DNA of 64,000 nucleotides, from the NCBI RefSeq assembly GCF_010389155.1, contig NC_057768.1:17543664-17607663 (forward strand). The letters are read 5' to 3'. Source of the DNA: Erigeron canadensis (Eukaryota > Streptophyta > Magnoliopsida > Asterales > Asteraceae). The notes beneath the pieces were generated by a model. The model was not told the DNA's origin. It worked only from the letters and a program-made list of their open reading frames with translations, and did not search any database. Below, piece by piece: positions 11,830-22,210 of the stretch. Numbering within the stretch: the stretch's first letter is position 1; every line of letters starts with the position of its first letter. A program made the position numbers and the translations under genes.

Positions 11830-12660
11830 ATATGGTTACATGCATTTAAGGAAACAACTTTAATTCCTTAAATGCATTGGTTAAAGTACAAGAATAAAGT
11901 CACTTGATAGTGACTTGCCATCTATTTAACCAACCACCTTTACACACGTCTAATGCTTTTAACAAAGGACAATTGAGTTGTCTGGATAAAAAAGTGTAAA
12001 GGCATAAAGTCAAATCCTTGTAATCAGTGTTCAGACTTGTACACTGACAAGGACTCCAGTTAGGAGATCTAGTAAAACTATCAGTGGGCTCCCCCATTTG
12101 TCAGTCTTTTTTCTTCAGACTTTAGTCTTCGACTTCAGTGAGAATGTTCTTCAGTGGAGGATCTTGACTGGAGTGAAGTCCAGTGAACCAATCTGGTGGA
12201 ATCCAGATTCCTGTACAAGTAAAAAGTTCACTGGTCTTCTCATAATTTCTAGACAAATCTTAAGAGGGCTCCAATAGTCTCGTCTGGAGCGAGTCCAGTA
12301 AATCTGGACCTAACAGATACCTTCCAACATAATAAGATCTAGTGATTTGATATAAAAACACTCCAAGTTATTTCACAAAAAACACTTGAAATAAGTGAAA
12401 ACTCACTAATAATTCATTTAACGACCGTTAAGGCCACTTTTTAACTATGGAAATCGATTTGGGACCACTAGATTGATAATACACTGAGCTTTAATATCCA
12501 AGATACCTTCCTAATGATAATATTCAGTGAATTAACACAAAAAACTCCAAGGTATTTCACAAAAAAAACACTTAAAATTAAGTGAAAACTCACTAATAAT
12601 TCACTATAATTCATTTTTTTCGTTGAAAATGCATACTATTATTATAGACCATCTTAATAT
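11830..12660. other. Non-coding sequence right of element B gag, with a 186-bp-spaced tandem duplication
   Basis: No coding is visible. By position this should be the 5' leader and LTR of element B, but I could not find a primer site or LTR ends. It holds two similar copies starting GATACCTTCC near 12316 and 12502. Both run through ATTTCACAAAAAACACTT to an ACTCACTAATAATTCA end, near 12423 and 12605. Confidence 0.5.
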
Positions 12661-12964
12661 TGAACAAAATTCAAAGTTTTCAATCAAATACAATGTCTTC
12701 ACCGATATAACAATATCTTCAACCAAATAACAAGTCTTCAATCAAATAACAAGTGTTCAAACAAATAGAAATTCTTAAACAAATAAAGTAGTCTTCAAAT
12801 AAAAGTCTTCAATCTTCATTGTCTTCAAATTGTCTTCAAATTTCTCTTCAAATTGTCTTCATTTGTCTTGATTGGTCTTCAAATGGTTTTCTTGAAACAA
12901 ATACAAATTCTCTAATCAAATAAAAGTCTTCATCTTCAATCAAAGTCTAGTTGGGTTACTTGTT
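12661..12964. repeat. Degenerate short repeats, probably hAT subterminal region
   Basis: The stretch is made of many imperfect copies of a GTCTTCAA / CAAATAA unit. It lies directly beyond the C-terminal end of the hAT transposase remnant, where hAT elements carry subterminal repeat arrays. That assignment is positional inference; no terminal inverted repeat was recognised. Confidence 0.45.
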
Positions 12965-13640
12965 GTTGAGCTTGAGCTTAAACTTCATCAAGTTGAATTT
13001 CTTTATCGGAAAGTGATATGGATGTACCTTTCTCAACTTCTTCATTGTGAATATATTCTTCAAGGTCCAAAGCATCTTCAAGGCTTGATACGTTTTGTCT
13101 ACGCTCCATGGCGTCCAAGTGGTCTTTGTAGCAAATTCACATCTCCAATGATGCCGGTGTAAGTTTTGTTCTTCTTATGGAGAAAACTCTTCCACTAGTT
13201 GAAAATGCGGATTCACTAGCCACCGTTGAAGCTTGGACACTTAGTAAATCACGTGCCATGATAGATAGAATGGGAAATTGACTTTCCCTTTCCCTCTACC
13301 AATTCAATACATCCACATTCATGAAAGGATCAACTCCAAGGCTTGTCAAAAAGTTGGTTCCGGTAAACCTATTCAAATCGGTGTTCTTGTTTGAACTTGT
13401 AGCCTCATTTCTTTGACGTTTGGTGGTTCCTTACGATATTGTATAGGTTTATTTTTGAATTCTTAATTCTTTTTTGTAGTAACAAAAGGACTATGAGTAG
13501 TAGAAGAAGAACTTGAGCCATATTTATCTTCATAAGCTTTATACAATTTTTCTAAAAGCCTATTAAACTCACTATTTGCATTCATGAAAAAGTTTACATC
13601 CTTTTACCAACACTCCAAATTATCACTTATTATTTCAATA
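12965..13640 (-). pseudogene. hAT-family transposase, C-terminal (dimerisation) remnant
   Basis: Translated on the minus strand, 13330-12965 gives FPILSIMARDLLSVQASTVA followed by SESAFSTSGRVFSIRRTKL and TPASLEM, then ICYKDHLDAMERRQN. This is the hAT C-terminal dimerisation domain seen in RICESLEEPER/DAYSLEEPER-like transposases. An in-frame TGA replaces the usual Cys codon of the LEMCICYKDHL-type stretch, and a TAG sits in the usual LNWW motif near 13300. Upstream, fragments such as SEFNRLLEKLYKAYEDKYGS (about 13560) belong to the same gene in another frame. The N-terminal BED zinc finger and the RNase H-like core are missing. A dead fragment. Confidence 0.82.
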
Positions 13641-13954
13641 AGTGTCTCAACCCCACTACATTTAAAGTAGGGTTCATACAAGAAAAAATTGGGGGGATTT
13701 CCATAAAATATTTTTTATTCTTTTACCATGTCTTCATATATACCATATTTCTTAGATCCCGAGCCCGATATTGCTCAAGGACACACGAGATTATGAGAAA
13801 ATGTTACTAGGATATAGATTAATCAATATTTGGCAACAAGTTTGAACCTTTCTTTCAAAAACGTGCCCAAAGATTAAATTTCACCTAACTCACGTAAATA
13901 AAGGGATACCACAAAACCGTTATCGATCTCTAACCAAGGTTATGAAAAACCTGT
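13641..13954. other. Unassigned sequence between hAT remnant and LTR C
   Basis: About 310 bases with a short stretch of Gs at 13690 and no supported frame. It could be truncated leader of element C or hAT sequence. Confidence 0.3.
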
Positions 13955-13968
13955 GGCTCTGGATACCA
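13955..13968 (-). promoter_or_regulatory. Primer-binding site of LTR C
   Basis: The minus strand reads TGGTATCCAGAGCC, the copia initiator tRNA-Met primer site with one inserted base compared with TGGTATCAGAGC. It lies two bases inside the LTR end at 13971. Confidence 0.75.
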
Positions 13969-13970
13969 GT

Positions 13971-15169
13971 TGTAAGTCCCTCTGATCTTGTACTACTATC
14001 AAACCAGAGATCGACTTAAGGATATGTCGAGGTGCGGAAATTCCTCGAGATAACCCACGGTTTATATAGTGATATATATATATATATATATCTTTTACGT
14101 GATGATAAACACTCCGGGAACGGCTCTCCGGATGCACCTTACCAAACATGTGGTAACTTGCAATCTACGAGCCGTTTGGGGGGTCGGGTGTATGTTTGCG
14201 GTTCGTGCACGAGACGATTATTACCCACAAAATCAACCGTGTGTGTTCTTGGTTTTCTCTCTCTAGGATTTGCTCGTTTCTCTCTCTACACTCTTGTTGG
14301 AACACGCATACACACACCCTCTATTTATAGGCAAAGGCTTAGGAACACGCAAATGGCCTTTTACGTGTTCTTAAACACGCAGGCCCATGCGTGTTTCTGA
14401 GCCCAAGCCCATTAGGGTTATGGCCAGTTTGCGTGTTTCTGTGGACATTGCATACTTTTGCTTGTTTCCACAGACTCTCTCAAACCATTTGAGAGTTCTT
14501 GAGAACAAGCATACCTTTGCTTGTTTCTTAGAAACTCTCAAATGAACATTTGAGTGTTCTTCCTTTGACCAGCAAGACTTTTTGCTTGTTCCTAAGAACG
14601 CTCAAATAACACTTAGGATATGTTGAGTAAATGTCTTTACTGCAGTCAAGACGCAGAACCGACATTGTACTCTGAGTTAATGTCTTTACTGCTGTCAAGA
14701 TGCAGAACCGACATTAACTCAACTAATGCTTTAACTGCTGTAAAGATACGCAGAACTAGCATTAGCCTTTGACACATTTCAACTGCTGTGAATACACAGA
14801 AACAATGTCATCTATATTACCTATTGGAATTGTATATATAAGATTAATGTTCATACTGCTGTAAATACGCAGCAACACAAATATCTTAACTTCCCTCTGG
14901 AAGTGCATTAAGTTAATATCTCAACTGCTGTTAATACGCAGAAACAATATTAACTTACTGACTCTTTACATGTTATGTCTAAAACCTGCAAAATACAAAT
15001 AATAAACAAACATATAAACATAAGTTGGATCCCAGTTGGCTTTCACAAAATATGCCAGGGTAATATTAAGACAAACGGTAATTACAAGATAATTACAAGA
15101 CTTGAAATTATACACAAATATACTACACATATCTAGAATACTCATGTCACTGAGAATCATGCACTAACA
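13971..15169 (-). repeat. Copia LTR C (1.2 kb) with palindromic repeats; interior mostly missing
   Basis: The minus strand begins TGTTAGTGCATGATTCTC at 15169 and ends GGGACTTACA at 13971 beside a primer site; length is 1199 bp. Both ends resemble those of element D (TGTTAGTGCAT ... GGGACTTTCA), suggesting a related lineage. A minus-strand TATA box (CTATAAATAG) lies near 14320. Six copies of a CTGC(N)9-11GCAG-like palindrome start near 14640, 14689, 14735, 14783, 14856 and 14935, and CTCTCAAA/TTTGAGAG inverted pairs occupy 14470-14620. Only about 300 bp of possible interior follows before hAT sequence, so the element is truncated. Confidence 0.78.
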
Positions 15170-15470
15170 GGTGGCGATCCAAGAAATGGTGTCGGTTTGA
15201 CACGCTACGAGCTCCGCCCTTGCTACCGACGCCGTGGTTGGGGTGCTAGGAGATGGTGGTGGTGGCGATGGTTGTCTCGCCGAAGAAGAAGAAGATGGTC
15301 GCTGGCGGCAACTATCTCACCGGAGAAGGAGGTTATGGCTGTTGTGTTTAGCCGGAGATGGAGGAAAAGCGAGGAGGAGGATTGATCCGAGCCCTTGATC
15401 GGATGGCCAGGATGAATCCTTTGGTACTTTTTGTTATCCCATCCCCTAATTATCTTTCCCATATATATAT
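15170..15470. other. GC-rich 300-bp stretch of unknown origin
   Basis: Unlike its AT-rich surroundings, this piece is rich in GGTGGTGG and GAAGAAGAAG runs and is partly open on both strands. The translations (arginine-rich on plus, histidine-rich on minus) are low complexity and do not support a gene. It could be the 5' end of a host gene displaced by transposons. No function assigned. Confidence 0.3.
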
Positions 15471-16833
15471 GAGTTAATTGCAGGATTCGTCCTTGTGGTT
15501 TACCTATTTTCGTGGTTTACATCCCTGTTAAGTTTTTTTAAAACAAATCCGTCCAAACTTGTCATATTTTTTGCAACTTACGTCCCTGTGGCTAACAACG
15601 TTATTGTTTAGCCGTTAAGTCGACGCACATGAGCTGCACGTGAGGGCAATTTTGTAATCTGTCACCCACAAACAACTTTGTATTTGCACGATTCGTCCCT
15701 GTGGTTTGTCCATTTAAGTGGTTTACATCCCTATTCAATAATTTTCGTGGAATAGATCCAAAGTACGCAAATTTGTTCATGTTCAATCCCTGTGGTTGAT
15801 GTCGTCAAATTTTTTACGTTAAATGGGATCACGTGCCATAAAAAGTTTGATGGGTTTTTCGAAAATTTGCAAACCCTCATTGATTTTTTGACGGTGGAAT
15901 TAAAAAACGTTTGGAGTATACAACTAAGCAAACCTGTTGATGGGTTGGTTAAAAATGCAAAATCCGCATTGATGAGCGAGCTTCCCCATTGGAACAAACC
16001 ACCACCAACCTCTCACCATTACCACCACCACGAACCAAGCTGTTTTGAAACCCAATCGCGGACAGCCACAGATTGATGCGTCTTTATTACCCGAACAACT
16101 ACTTTGTATGTTGTTTATATATATATACACACACTTATGGGATTTTACAAATTTACATATACATATTAACATATATACCCAGTATATATATATATAGGAT
16201 TCCGGCCCTTCTGGCTCTATACGTGGATGTGTATTAATATGCAGTTTCTTTTTGTTCGAGCCTTAACAACCTAAATATCACAAAAATTAATTTTAAAAAT
16301 AACTGGATGAGAAGGAAATTGAATAAAGAGGAATTTGGTGAAAGATAGGTGAAAATAACAAGGAAAGAAAAACTGAATTGATTTTGGTGGAGTCGTAAGA
16401 AGTAAGAAAGAAAAAATAATAGGTGTAGGATTGGGGAAAATGTACGAAAATACCTTCACATGTGTGGCACTTGATTCCATTTAACGGGAAAAAAAATTGA
16501 CTACATCAACCACAGGGATGGAACATGCAACAAATTTGCGTACTTTGGATCTATTCCACAAAAATTCTTGAGTAGGGATGTAAATCACTAAAATGGACAA
16601 ACCACAGGGACGAATCGTGCAATTACAAAGTTGTTTATGGGTGACAGATTACAAAACTACCCTCACGTGTACCTCACGTGCGTCGACTTAACGGCCAAAT
16701 AATAACATCGTTAGACATAGGGACGTAACTTGCAAAGAATATGACAAGTTTGGACAGATTTGTTTAAAAAACTTAACAGGGATGTAAACCACGAAAATGG
16801 CTAAACCACAGGGACGAATCCTGCAATTAACTC
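15471..16833. mobile_element. MULE 1, non-autonomous, 1.36 kb with ~370-bp terminal inverted repeats
   Basis: The ends are inverted repeats: 15471-15838 begins GAGTTAATTGCAGGATTCG and 16465-16833 is its reverse complement with scattered differences. A 9-bp target duplication TATATATAT flanks both ends (15462-15470 and 16834-16842), as expected for Mutator-like elements, although it lies in an AT repeat and so is weaker evidence. The TIRs contain repeated phrases of the CCCTGTGGTTT type, shared with MULE 2 and MULE 3. No transposase is present. The central 620 bp contains a 94-codon open frame (15792-16076, plus, partly inside the TIR) that I do not recognise. Confidence 0.85.
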
Positions 16834-16879
16834 TATATATATATATATATTATATATATATAATATATATAATATATAT

Positions 16880-17364
16880 AGGGTAAATTTATTTTGAAAA
16901 CCTTTTTTTTGCGAGAACCTTTGAAAACTTTTTAAATCAAGCCCAACCAATGATTATTCTTTACATAAAAATTGTTTTTTGATTGTTTTCTGAATAACTT
17001 ATGTGTAATTTTAAAGTTTATAATTGTGTGGAGCATGGATTATCATCCGTTATACAATTATATGGAGATTTGGATCCTTGATCACATGTGCACGAATATT
17101 GCTATAATCACATGTATGCAAGTCGATCATATGTGATTATAGCAATATTCGTGCACATGTGATCAAGAATCCAAATCTCCACATAATTGTATAACGGATG
17201 ATAATCCATGCCTCCGCACAATTATAAACTTCAAAATTACATATAAGTTATTTAAAAAACAATCAAAAAACAATTTTCATGTAAAGAATAATCATCGGTT
17301 GAGCTTGATTTGAAAAGTTCTCAAAGGTTTTCGCAAAAAAAGGGTTCTCAAAATAACTTTTCAC
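16880..17364. mobile_element. Foldback/MITE, near-perfect ~485-bp palindrome
   Basis: The left arm (from AGGGTAAATTTATTTTG at 16880 to about 17113) is matched by its reverse complement from about 17130 to 17364, leaving a loop of about 15 bases. Arms run about 235 bp with few mismatches. AT repeats flank both ends, so the target duplication cannot be defined. There is no coding. A transcript would form a long hairpin able to feed small-RNA production; that consequence is inference. Confidence 0.85.
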
Positions 17365-17921
17365 TATATATATATATTTAATATGTAAAATATAGTGATT
17401 TTGTAAAAGATTTATGAATATATAGTGTTTTTGTAAGTAATGGAATGTGTAAAATCAACCCAAAATGAAGCTAGATATATATACTAGTTGTATGATGGTA
17501 AAATGGTAATTCTTTGGTGAAAAAACGGCTCCTAATGGCTTCTAACGGTCAAAAAGGACCAAAAACGGCTAAATCTAACTGTAACTAACGACTAGTAGCT
17601 GATGGCATGCATAAAAATCGGTTCTAAACCGATTTCTCGGACTGGTTCCGATGGAACCGATTTGGAGTGCTATTTTTGAAAAAACCTCGAATCGGTTAGG
17701 GACCGATCGGTTCTTGAAGAACCGATTATTATCGGTTCTGGTTGAGATCGGTTTTTTTGGGACCGATTTTCATGCCCACGCCTATGGCTACTACATTTTT
17801 GTCCAATACGAGCCGAAAACCGTAGGCCCACACCCCATGATATGAACCGTATTCGATGTCCAATATATACGAGTGAATACGAGGACCATTCGTAATAAAC
17901 TAATAATGCTCTTAAATTTAA
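17365..17921. other. Intergenic, with an ACCGAT-rich foldback at about 17602-17785
   Basis: No gene is supported. The inner part begins TGGCATGCATAAAAATCGG and ends CCGATTTTCATGCCC, which are inverted to each other, with many ATCGGTT/AACCGAT copies between. It looks like a small hAT-type MITE, but no target duplication was confirmed. Confidence 0.45.
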
Positions 17922-18249
17922 GAGAAAATTTCATTAGATCACCCTGTGGTTTGCTGTATTATCATTTTTTACCCTATCGTTTGAATTTATTATTAGATCA
18001 CCTTGTGCTGAAAATCTCTATCATTAGACCCCCCTGACATAAACGTCCGTTTATGTATCTCCGTTACCATCCTCACGTGTGTACCACGTGAGGGTACTTA
18101 CGTAGTCTGCCACCCCTTTTACATGTATATATCTGTATTATTTATCTATTCGTTCCAAAATTAATTGCCAACTACCACCCACCACTATCAAATCAATAAA
18201 AACCCTTTTCTCAATTAAAACCCTTCTGGTTTCTTGAATCAAAAGAACC

Positions 18250-20607
18250 ATGGTGCTTTATGATCGATCAATACTGGATGATGATGGAAAACCAATATTT
18301 AGGTCGAAAGAATTTGATAAGGAAGACGAAGAGCATTTGTACCGTGCTTACGGTGAGTTTTTTTATAATCAGTTTATATTTATTTTTTTCGTTTAATATA
18401 TTTGATAATGGGTTATACATATGTGAATGTATGTATATGTATATTTACTCTTTCTTTTGTTTTTCTTTTTATTTCAGATAGTTATGATTATTTATTTTCG
18501 ATCAAGATCAACCATGGTGGATTCTTCACAGCCTCTCCAGAAAGGATATATTATGGTGGGAATGAGGCATTTGTGGACTTCGTAGATGGTGATAAGTTTT
18601 CTATTCATGACTTTAATCGTTATGTCAAAAAGTTAGGTTATGATTCAAGATTGATTATGTATTATCACTATTTACAACCAGATAAGAGTGATTTAGATGT
18701 AGGGTTGAAACCATTTGCTTGTGACAGAGATGTGATAAAAATGGTTTCTTACACTAAGAAGTTTAAATTGATAGAAATTTACATTGAGCATGCTATATCA
18801 AAAATAGGGGATTGGGAGTATACTGGGGAAAGTAGTGTGGTTATTGAAGACCTAACAGAAGATCTTGAGACTTTGCCTAATTTGCCTAAACAAGTAGTTC
18901 AATTTAAGTCTAAGGGTAAACATAAACCATTCAAAAAGCCTAGGAAGAGTTTTACTAGACTTTTATTGGAAGGCCCAAGTCAAGAAAGCTGTGAGAATGA
19001 TTTTTTAGGCAATGTTAATGTTGAGACCCCAAGTCAAGAAAATGAGAATTTGCAGCAAAAAGTAAAACCAAAGCCTAACATTGTTATTGAAGACATAACA
19101 GATGATGCTCCTGCTAATAATCTCATTGAAACCCCTGCACAACAACATGATCCAACTGAAGTTGTGCAAGATAATCAAAATGAAAACCCTTTTATGGAAG
19201 AATATTTTGTGCAAGATAATGACCCAACACACCATCAAAACCCTTTTATGCAAGAAAATGGCCCAACAGACCAACAAAACCCTTTTGTGCAAGATAATGG
19301 CCCAACAGACCAACAAAACCCTTTTGTGCAACAAATCAATGACCCAATTCAAAATGAAAATCCAAATGTGCAAGATGATGGGGATTTTAGCCAGCATATG
19401 GACACAAGTGACAGGGTAAATGAGGTGGAGGTGGACATGTCTAAATTTCAGGAGCATTTTCAAAGAAATGATGAATGGCTTAGGAAATCTGTGGAAGGAA
19501 GTGTGGGCAATTTAGAGATAAATGAAGAAGTTGTGGGAATTGATTTTGATCAATATGATAGTGGAGATTGGAGAAGGATCACAGAGTGATGGAGGTACTA
19601 TTAGAAAGAAATGTAGAAAGGTTAAAAGGGCTGTGACAGAAGCAGGCAAGGAAGAACCTACATCTTTGCATCTTGGCCAAGCTTTTTTATGTCCAAAACA
19701 AATAAAAAAAATTGATAAAGAACCATGCAGTGGAGAGTAGGAGGAATCTTAAATTAGTAAAAAATGAGCCAGATAGGATAAGAGTGAGATGCTTTGGGAC
19801 CATGCCATGTTACAAAAAAAAGATCAAACCAGTGACTGCTGCACCTGAAGACAATACAAGATCAACCCAGCCTGCTGCACCTGAAGACTGGGTTCACCCT
19901 GCTTATAGACTTGAGACATGGAAGGAGGTTTATAGCCATAAGATCAACCCAGTGACTGGTGCTTCTACATGGACAATTAGTGAGTGTCAACTGAAACTAT
20001 TACTTCCACACCACAAAACACAAGTTGGAAGACCGTCAAAGAAAAGAAGGAAAGCTGCTGATGAGAGAGTGACATAGTCCACTGTCTCAGGAGGGAGACT
20101 ATCTAGAGCAGGGAAGACAGTGACATGTTCAAAGTGCAAGAAAAAAGGTCACAATCAAAGAAAATGCAAAGGTCAAAGTGCCACAACTTCTAGTCAACCA
20201 AAAAAGTCAAAGAAACCAAAGAAAAAAACACCAAGGTAAAGTATTTTTAAATTATATATTGATATATAGTGTTTCATATATTGTAATTGGTATATTGTTT
20301 AATTGTGTTCCTATAATGTGGTGATAGTCAAGCTAAGGGTGGAGTGGGTACAAGTCAAGCAAGTGCAACACAAAATAGGGCAAGTGCAAGTGCAAGTCAA
20401 CAAGCTGGAAATCAGGCAGGTGCAACTCCAACACAAGGAAGTCAAGTTGCAGGCAGTCAAAGATCAAATAAAAGACAAGCATGTGATGGTCAAGGAAATC
20501 AGCAGACTCAAAGAACCAAAAAAAACAAGCAACTCAATGTGGATCAAGTCAAACAACTAATCTTATGCCTGCATCATATCAAAGAACCAATTCAAGTCCA
20601 AAAATGA
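18250..20607 (+). pseudogene. MuDR-like transposase gene with deleted catalytic core
   Basis: Exon 1 (18250-18352) starts MVLYDRSILDDDGKPIF and joins exon 2 at 18478 across a GT-AG intron, giving SYDYLFSIKINHGGFFTASP, the N-terminal PB1-like module of plant MULE transposases. The frame stays open to a TGA at 19587. It is followed in shifted frames by LHLGQAF and SRRNLKLVKNEPDRIRVRC, the MuDR DNA-binding region (near 19730-19800). The DDE catalytic domain and most of the SWIM finger are absent: sequence jumps to EDWVHPAYRLETWKEVYSHK at about 19885. A CCHC knuckle (CSKCKKKGHNQRKC) lies at about 20125-20166, and a last exon-like frame runs 20329-20607. Internal deletion plus stops make it inactive. 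Confidence 0.85.
19170..19370 (+). repeat. 39-bp tandem repeat inside the MULE 2 transposase frame
   Basis: Roughly five units of 13 codons, consensus QDNGPTDQQNPFV, are repeated in frame. Two central copies are nearly identical, showing recent slippage or unequal exchange. Confidence 0.85.
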
Positions 20608-20814
20608 TTGTGAAAAAATTTGCAAGTTAGAAACATGACAATCTGCTACTTGTGTGTTCTAGGACTTTTATGTTTGAGACTCTTTATGCTTTATGTAATT
20701 TGTGACTTGTTTGTTCAATGACTTTTATGGTATGTAATATGACTTATAAGTAGTATGTGACTTGTGTAAAAAATATGCCTATCTGCCACTATTTTGTATC
20801 ATGCTTCTAGTATA

Positions 20815-21255
20815 ATTCTGCAGTTTCTATATTTTGTGGCAACATGTTTCTAAATTCTGCAGTAAAATAATTCTGCAATTTCTAAATTTTTGTGGCAACA
20901 TGTTTCTAAATTCTGCAGTAAAATAATTCTGCAGTTTATAAATTCTGCATAAATTCAATAATTCTGCAGTTTCTAAATTCTGCATAGCAGTTTGTATACA
21001 TTCAACAAAAGAAGAGTTACACATTACATTAACAAAATAAATAACCAAATGCTTCTCTAAAAGAGTACACTTTCTTGATTTGACTTCCAAAATACAAAGA
21101 CATAAAAACAACCAAATGCTTCTCCAAAAAAGTACACTTTCTTGATTTGACTTCCACAATACAAAGACATAAAAACAACCAAATGCTTCTCCAAAAGAGT
21201 ACACTTTCTTGATTTATTAAGACTTCCAAAATACAAAGAAAAATACAAAGAACAA
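20815..21255. repeat. Subterminal tandem repeats of MULE 2
   Basis: Two arrays. At 20815-20990 there are units around TTCTAAATTCTGCAGTAAAA. At 21043-21253 there are three copies of a roughly 66-bp unit containing CCAAATGCTTCTCCAAAA, followed by a partial copy. They lie between the transposase remnant and the right TIR. Confidence 0.8.
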
Positions 21256-21931
21256 CCAACTGCTTATGAGATACATTTTTAGCCTCCAAACTTGTTTCTC
21301 TCGAGCATGCAATGAAGTTTAAAGATTGTTTTTTGCTCTTAATAAACCAGGTATGATCTCCACAGCTCTGGTACACATGGGTGGATCAATCCACCTAAAG
21401 AACACACAATTATTCACCTATACCAAAAAATTATCAGTTTAAGTTTATAAAAATCGTTGATTTTTACTGAAGAACAAATTAATAATAATAAAAAAAAATG
21501 ATCATTACCTTGCTTAAACATTGATAGATACTTCTACAGGATTCAGAGGGGTCCAAGATGTTTGAACAATTGTTGGATTTCCACAGTAACAAAAAAAAGC
21601 CATGATTGGAATTGATTTGGAAACCCTAATTGAAAAGGGGGAAGAAAAGGGGGGAAAAACGAGGGAGAAAGAAAAAAGATGAGACTTTTATTGTTTTGGA
21701 GGGAAATGAGAATAAAAAGGGTGTATATAGGCTGTAGAGGTGCCAAAAGACGTAAATACCCTCACGTGGTATATACGTGAGGTGGGTAACGGCGAGACAT
21801 AAACGTCCATTTGGAAGAGGGGGTCTAATGATGAAGATTTTCAGCACAAGGTGATCTAATAATAAATTCAAACGACAAGATAAAAAAATGATAATACAGC
21901 AAACCACATGATGATCTAATAAAATTTTCTC

Positions 21932-22210
21932 TAAATTTAAAATAGGTGGAGATATGCTGTGGTGGCTCACTAAACCCTAACGATTTTAACTAAACAAATA
22001 AAACCAATTAAAATAAAATAATTTATTTATGTTTATTATATTACTCGTCTTACGTTTTGAGAGAGGAGAGAGAGCAGGCAGCCTTCATTCTATTTAGTGT
22101 AAAAAACCCTAAACAATACAGGAATCAATCAATCTGTTTGTGAACTAACTGAAAATCTATTCATCTATCTGATAGATAGATAGATAGATATAGATAAACA
22201 AACAGAAGAG
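21932..22210 (+). promoter_or_regulatory. Importin promoter and 5' UTR region
   Basis: The 279 bp between the MULE 2 right end and the importin start codon. A GA-rich block (GAGAGAGGAGAGAGAGCAGG, near 22060) and a GATA microsatellite (about 22170-22192) precede the ATG. The transcription start is not defined by sequence alone. Any distal promoter must lie within or beyond MULE 2. Confidence 0.5.

Larger units (their letters stand above)
17922..21931 (+). mobile_element. MULE 2, 4.0 kb, with degenerate transposase
   Basis: The termini are inverted repeats of about 190 bp beginning GAGAAAATTTCATTAGATCA at 17922 and ending with its complement at 21931. A perfect 9-bp target duplication TAAATTTAA sits at 17913-17921 and 21932-21940, the hallmark of Mutator-like elements. 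Inside is a plus-strand gene with MuDR-type features (18250-20607). The right end lies about 280 bp upstream of the importin start codon, so this element forms part of that gene's promoter region. The TIR phrase CACCCTGTGGTTTGCTG is shared with MULE 3. Confidence 0.93.

Noticed and set aside
15197..15462. Arginine-rich (plus) and histidine-rich (minus) open frames
   Set aside because: Both come from the same GC-rich simple-repeat sequence and have no motif support.
18402..18480. Upstream methionine start for the MULE 2 frame at 18402
   Set aside because: The stretch before 18478 is intron: a GT donor at 18353 and an AG acceptor at 18477 join an upstream exon with a better protein match.
19005..19463. 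152-codon minus-strand frame with repeated peptide
   Set aside because: It mirrors the 39-bp tandem repeat of the plus-strand transposase frame.
21043..21253. Possible CRISPR-like direct repeats
   Set aside because: Units of about 66 bp without unique spacers, inside a plant MULE; ordinary tandem repeats.
17900..21940. Intact autonomous MULE
   Set aside because: The catalytic core is absent and several stops and frameshifts interrupt the gene.
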